IMG/VR virus record: IMGVR_UViG_3300025000_000120 | Coordinates: 1 to 57,549 of that record | Source: a virus | Strand: one strand, 5' to 3' | Length of the DNA: 57,549 nt | Part shown: positions 56,901 to 57,549 of the stretch, one piece after another | How the letters are laid out: every line of letters begins with the position of its first letter | Numbering within the stretch: the first letter of the stretch is position 1 | Program-made: the position numbers and the translations under genes | Notes under the pieces: model-generated | The model's input: only the letters and a program-made list of their open reading frames with translations | What the model was told of the DNA's origin: nothing | Database searches by the model: none

Positions 56901-57549
56901 AAGTAGTACTGCTGCGCCAAGTGCTAGTAACACGGGAACTAACGGCGCTAAAATAAGAGCGGATAATCCTAGTACCGCAAATACGCCCACTAAAGCAATC
57001 AGACTTTTACCAATTTGAGCTAAGGACATTGCTCCTAATGTTTGCATGACTGTCGCTAAGACGGTAAGGGCCCCTGAAATAATTAACAATGCTGCAGCGC
57101 CTGCTAAGGACGTTGTCATTAAGGCCATTGTCGCCGCGATGATAATTAACGCACCACCCAATACAGTAAGACCTCTGGCGATCTCGTCCCACGTCATACC
57201 ACCCATAGTTTGTAATGCTCTTGATAGAATAACCAAGGCAGCCGCGATGGCTATAAGCCCAACGCCTGTGAATACCATTCCTTTAGGCATTAATCTAACG
57301 GCAATAGTTACTGCAGCCAATGCTCCCGCCATTGCAAGTAGACCTTTTTGGAGTTGTTCAACGGACATATTTCCAAGAACGCCAATGGCTTGGGCAAATA
57401 TAAGCATTGCTTGTCCCAGAATCAGTAACCCAAGGGCTGTAGCGATTACGTTCTTAGCGTTGCCTGTAAGCTTAGTAAATATAGCAAGTTCAAGAAGAAC
57501 TGTAACAACTGCACCTAAACCCTTGATTAATGTATTAACGTCTAATGCT
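53952..57549 (-). CDS. Tail tape measure protein (partial, N-terminus off the window)
   Basis: The frame stays open to the right edge, so at least 1199 residues are present and the start lies outside. The visible N-terminal part is a series of hydrophobic helices (ALIVLSRALQTMGGMTWDEI type). Three charged repeats follow in the middle (YNTLSLQEELAAWQ, YKKLSVADELATWE, YNKLGLEDELYAWQ). Two KSALGIKSPSKAFEEVG-type blocks are the classic tape-measure signature. It sets tail length and may help DNA entry. Confidence 0.9.
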   Translation of the reverse strand, partial: ALDVNTLIKGLGAVVTVLLELAIFTKLTGNAKNVIATALGLLILGQAMLIFAQAIGVLGNMSVEQLQKGLLAMAGALAAVTIAVRLMPKGMVFTGVGLIAIAAALVILSRALQTMGGMTWDEIARGLTVLGGALIIIAATMALMTTSLAGAAALLIISGALTVLATVMQTLGAMSLAQIGKSLIALVGVFAVLGLSALILAPLVPVLLALGAAVLLLGIGCLAVGAGLTLFSVALTALSVALTASGGAIALFITSIVGLLPMLLSQLRVTLVTLCEVLAATAPAFVDALVIVVSALVDGLIRIIPKLLEGLSVVLKSVLDFLVKSIPMIVDAGMKLVMGLLKGILDNIGKILVVGTLIIIEFLKGVADKLPAVIQAAFEVIISFINGLADAIRTNGAEITSAVGNLVDAIIGAIGGAIDKFIEAGGNLIGGFIKGMRDKISDAASFAANMGATVLQAAKNALGIRSPSKYFDKEVGQMVGVGMANGLKASTSEAVGAGDAMSKAVYDNATDARIKAEHEAYRSQNDVYASQKDMAKKEQAIGKTKQAQGQSNFDKSIEWIDEHKYYNTLSLQEELAAWQKIQKTYSEGSEERKKADREVYRLRKEMVSAEFNAMVKNMDDLKYYKKLSVADELATWEAAQKKYLDGTDERIRADKEVYRIKDQIRKDDFDVGVKTIDEYKYYNKLGLEDELYAWQRLQKKHANGSDERIRADKEVYRIEQNINDLNESYSQRSLDLETSINDERMRLEDEYYAKTQSTNEKLIADIASVNKEYEDALDSRSKTIYGTYGLFDKVASKKRVSGASLIKNLQSQAADLNEWRQSLTDLSRKGISSDLIDELKAMGPSASAQIAALNTLSASELTTYVSLWQNKHQDAKTQAVAELKDMRSSTVSQISTLKKEASKELTSYRTMWNDQMVALNADADVQLSALNSEWSTKLGTLRTASQTEFKAMSTDIATTVTELRVNVETEFTTLASGIQTVMSAPDWAGVGINIIQGMINGINSKSAALAQEVARTALQALNSAKSALGIKSPSKAFEEVGMYSALGFAGGLKAYSDVASVEAVNVGKRAVSALTGAVAGIADIINSDMDIQPTIRPVLDLTDVSSGLSSAFNKSQSINVGSITSKTASISNLDANRRMNANQNGSNTTVTNSTPESNVSGLVLKIENFINNRAQDTKALMEELEFYRKQVVIGRGGN

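Noticed and set aside
1-57549. Prophage or temperate functions (integrase, attachment sites)
   Set aside because: No recombinase or att-like repeat seen; the single XRE regulator is not enough to claim lysogeny.

Overview
The window is part of a tailed double-stranded DNA phage genome, probably a siphovirus of a Gram-positive, Clostridia-like Firmicute host. The evidence is: a strictly one-strand gene layout (every supported gene is on the minus strand), AT-rich DNA, strong Shine-Dalgarno (SD) sites with frequent GTG and TTG starts, a tape-measure / Dit / Tal / BppU tail series, an r1t-type holin, and a GerM-like lipoprotein of a type otherwise known from spore formers. No integrase, terminase, portal or capsid gene is in the window, so lifestyle and packaging type cannot be judged.

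Layout in transcription order (right to left). 57.5-43.6 kb is the tail operon: the tape measure protein (N-terminus off the right edge), Dit, a Tal-like endopeptidase-family tail protein, a papain-like cysteine protease, and a 1710-residue BppU-type receptor-binding or baseplate protein. 43.5-40.7 kb holds tail accessory genes, an XkdX-like peptide, the lysis genes (amidase, r1t holin, small membrane proteins) and a Gp49-family protein. 40.6-28.6 kb is the unusual part: about 27 near-identical promoters, each driving one tiny gene or one small structured RNA. Most units are closed by a hairpin terminator with the stop codon in or beside its loop, butting onto the next promoter. Embedded in it is a nucleotide-metabolism block (dGTP/dATP diphosphohydrolase-like, dCMP deaminase, HD hydrolase, MazG-like). 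28.5-12.3 kb is a long, tightly overlapping operon of small membrane, zinc-ribbon and paralogous phage proteins of unknown role, plus a GerMN lipoprotein and an XRE regulator. 12.3-3.1 kb is the replication module: ATP-dependent ligase, an iteron cluster that may be the origin, a single protein fusing SF3 helicase, prim-pol and family-B DNA polymerase, MazG, an ssDNA-binding-like protein, an SF2 helicase and two PD-(D/E)XK nucleases. It ends in a 954-residue DFDGD-type (YonO-like) RNA polymerase carrying several helix-turn-helix segments.

The strongest candidate for an undescribed system is the cassette array. Its promoters combine a CTCGCG block, a conserved WACAT patch in the spacer and TATAATG. 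At least two of its RNAs form a 62-nt cloverleaf supported by compensatory base changes. Others are tRNA-like with shortened anticodon loops. One cassette gene encodes a free-standing copy of the two-HTH N-terminus of the phage RNA polymerase. This suggests, but does not prove, that the array is an early host-takeover regulon tied to the phage's own polymerase.
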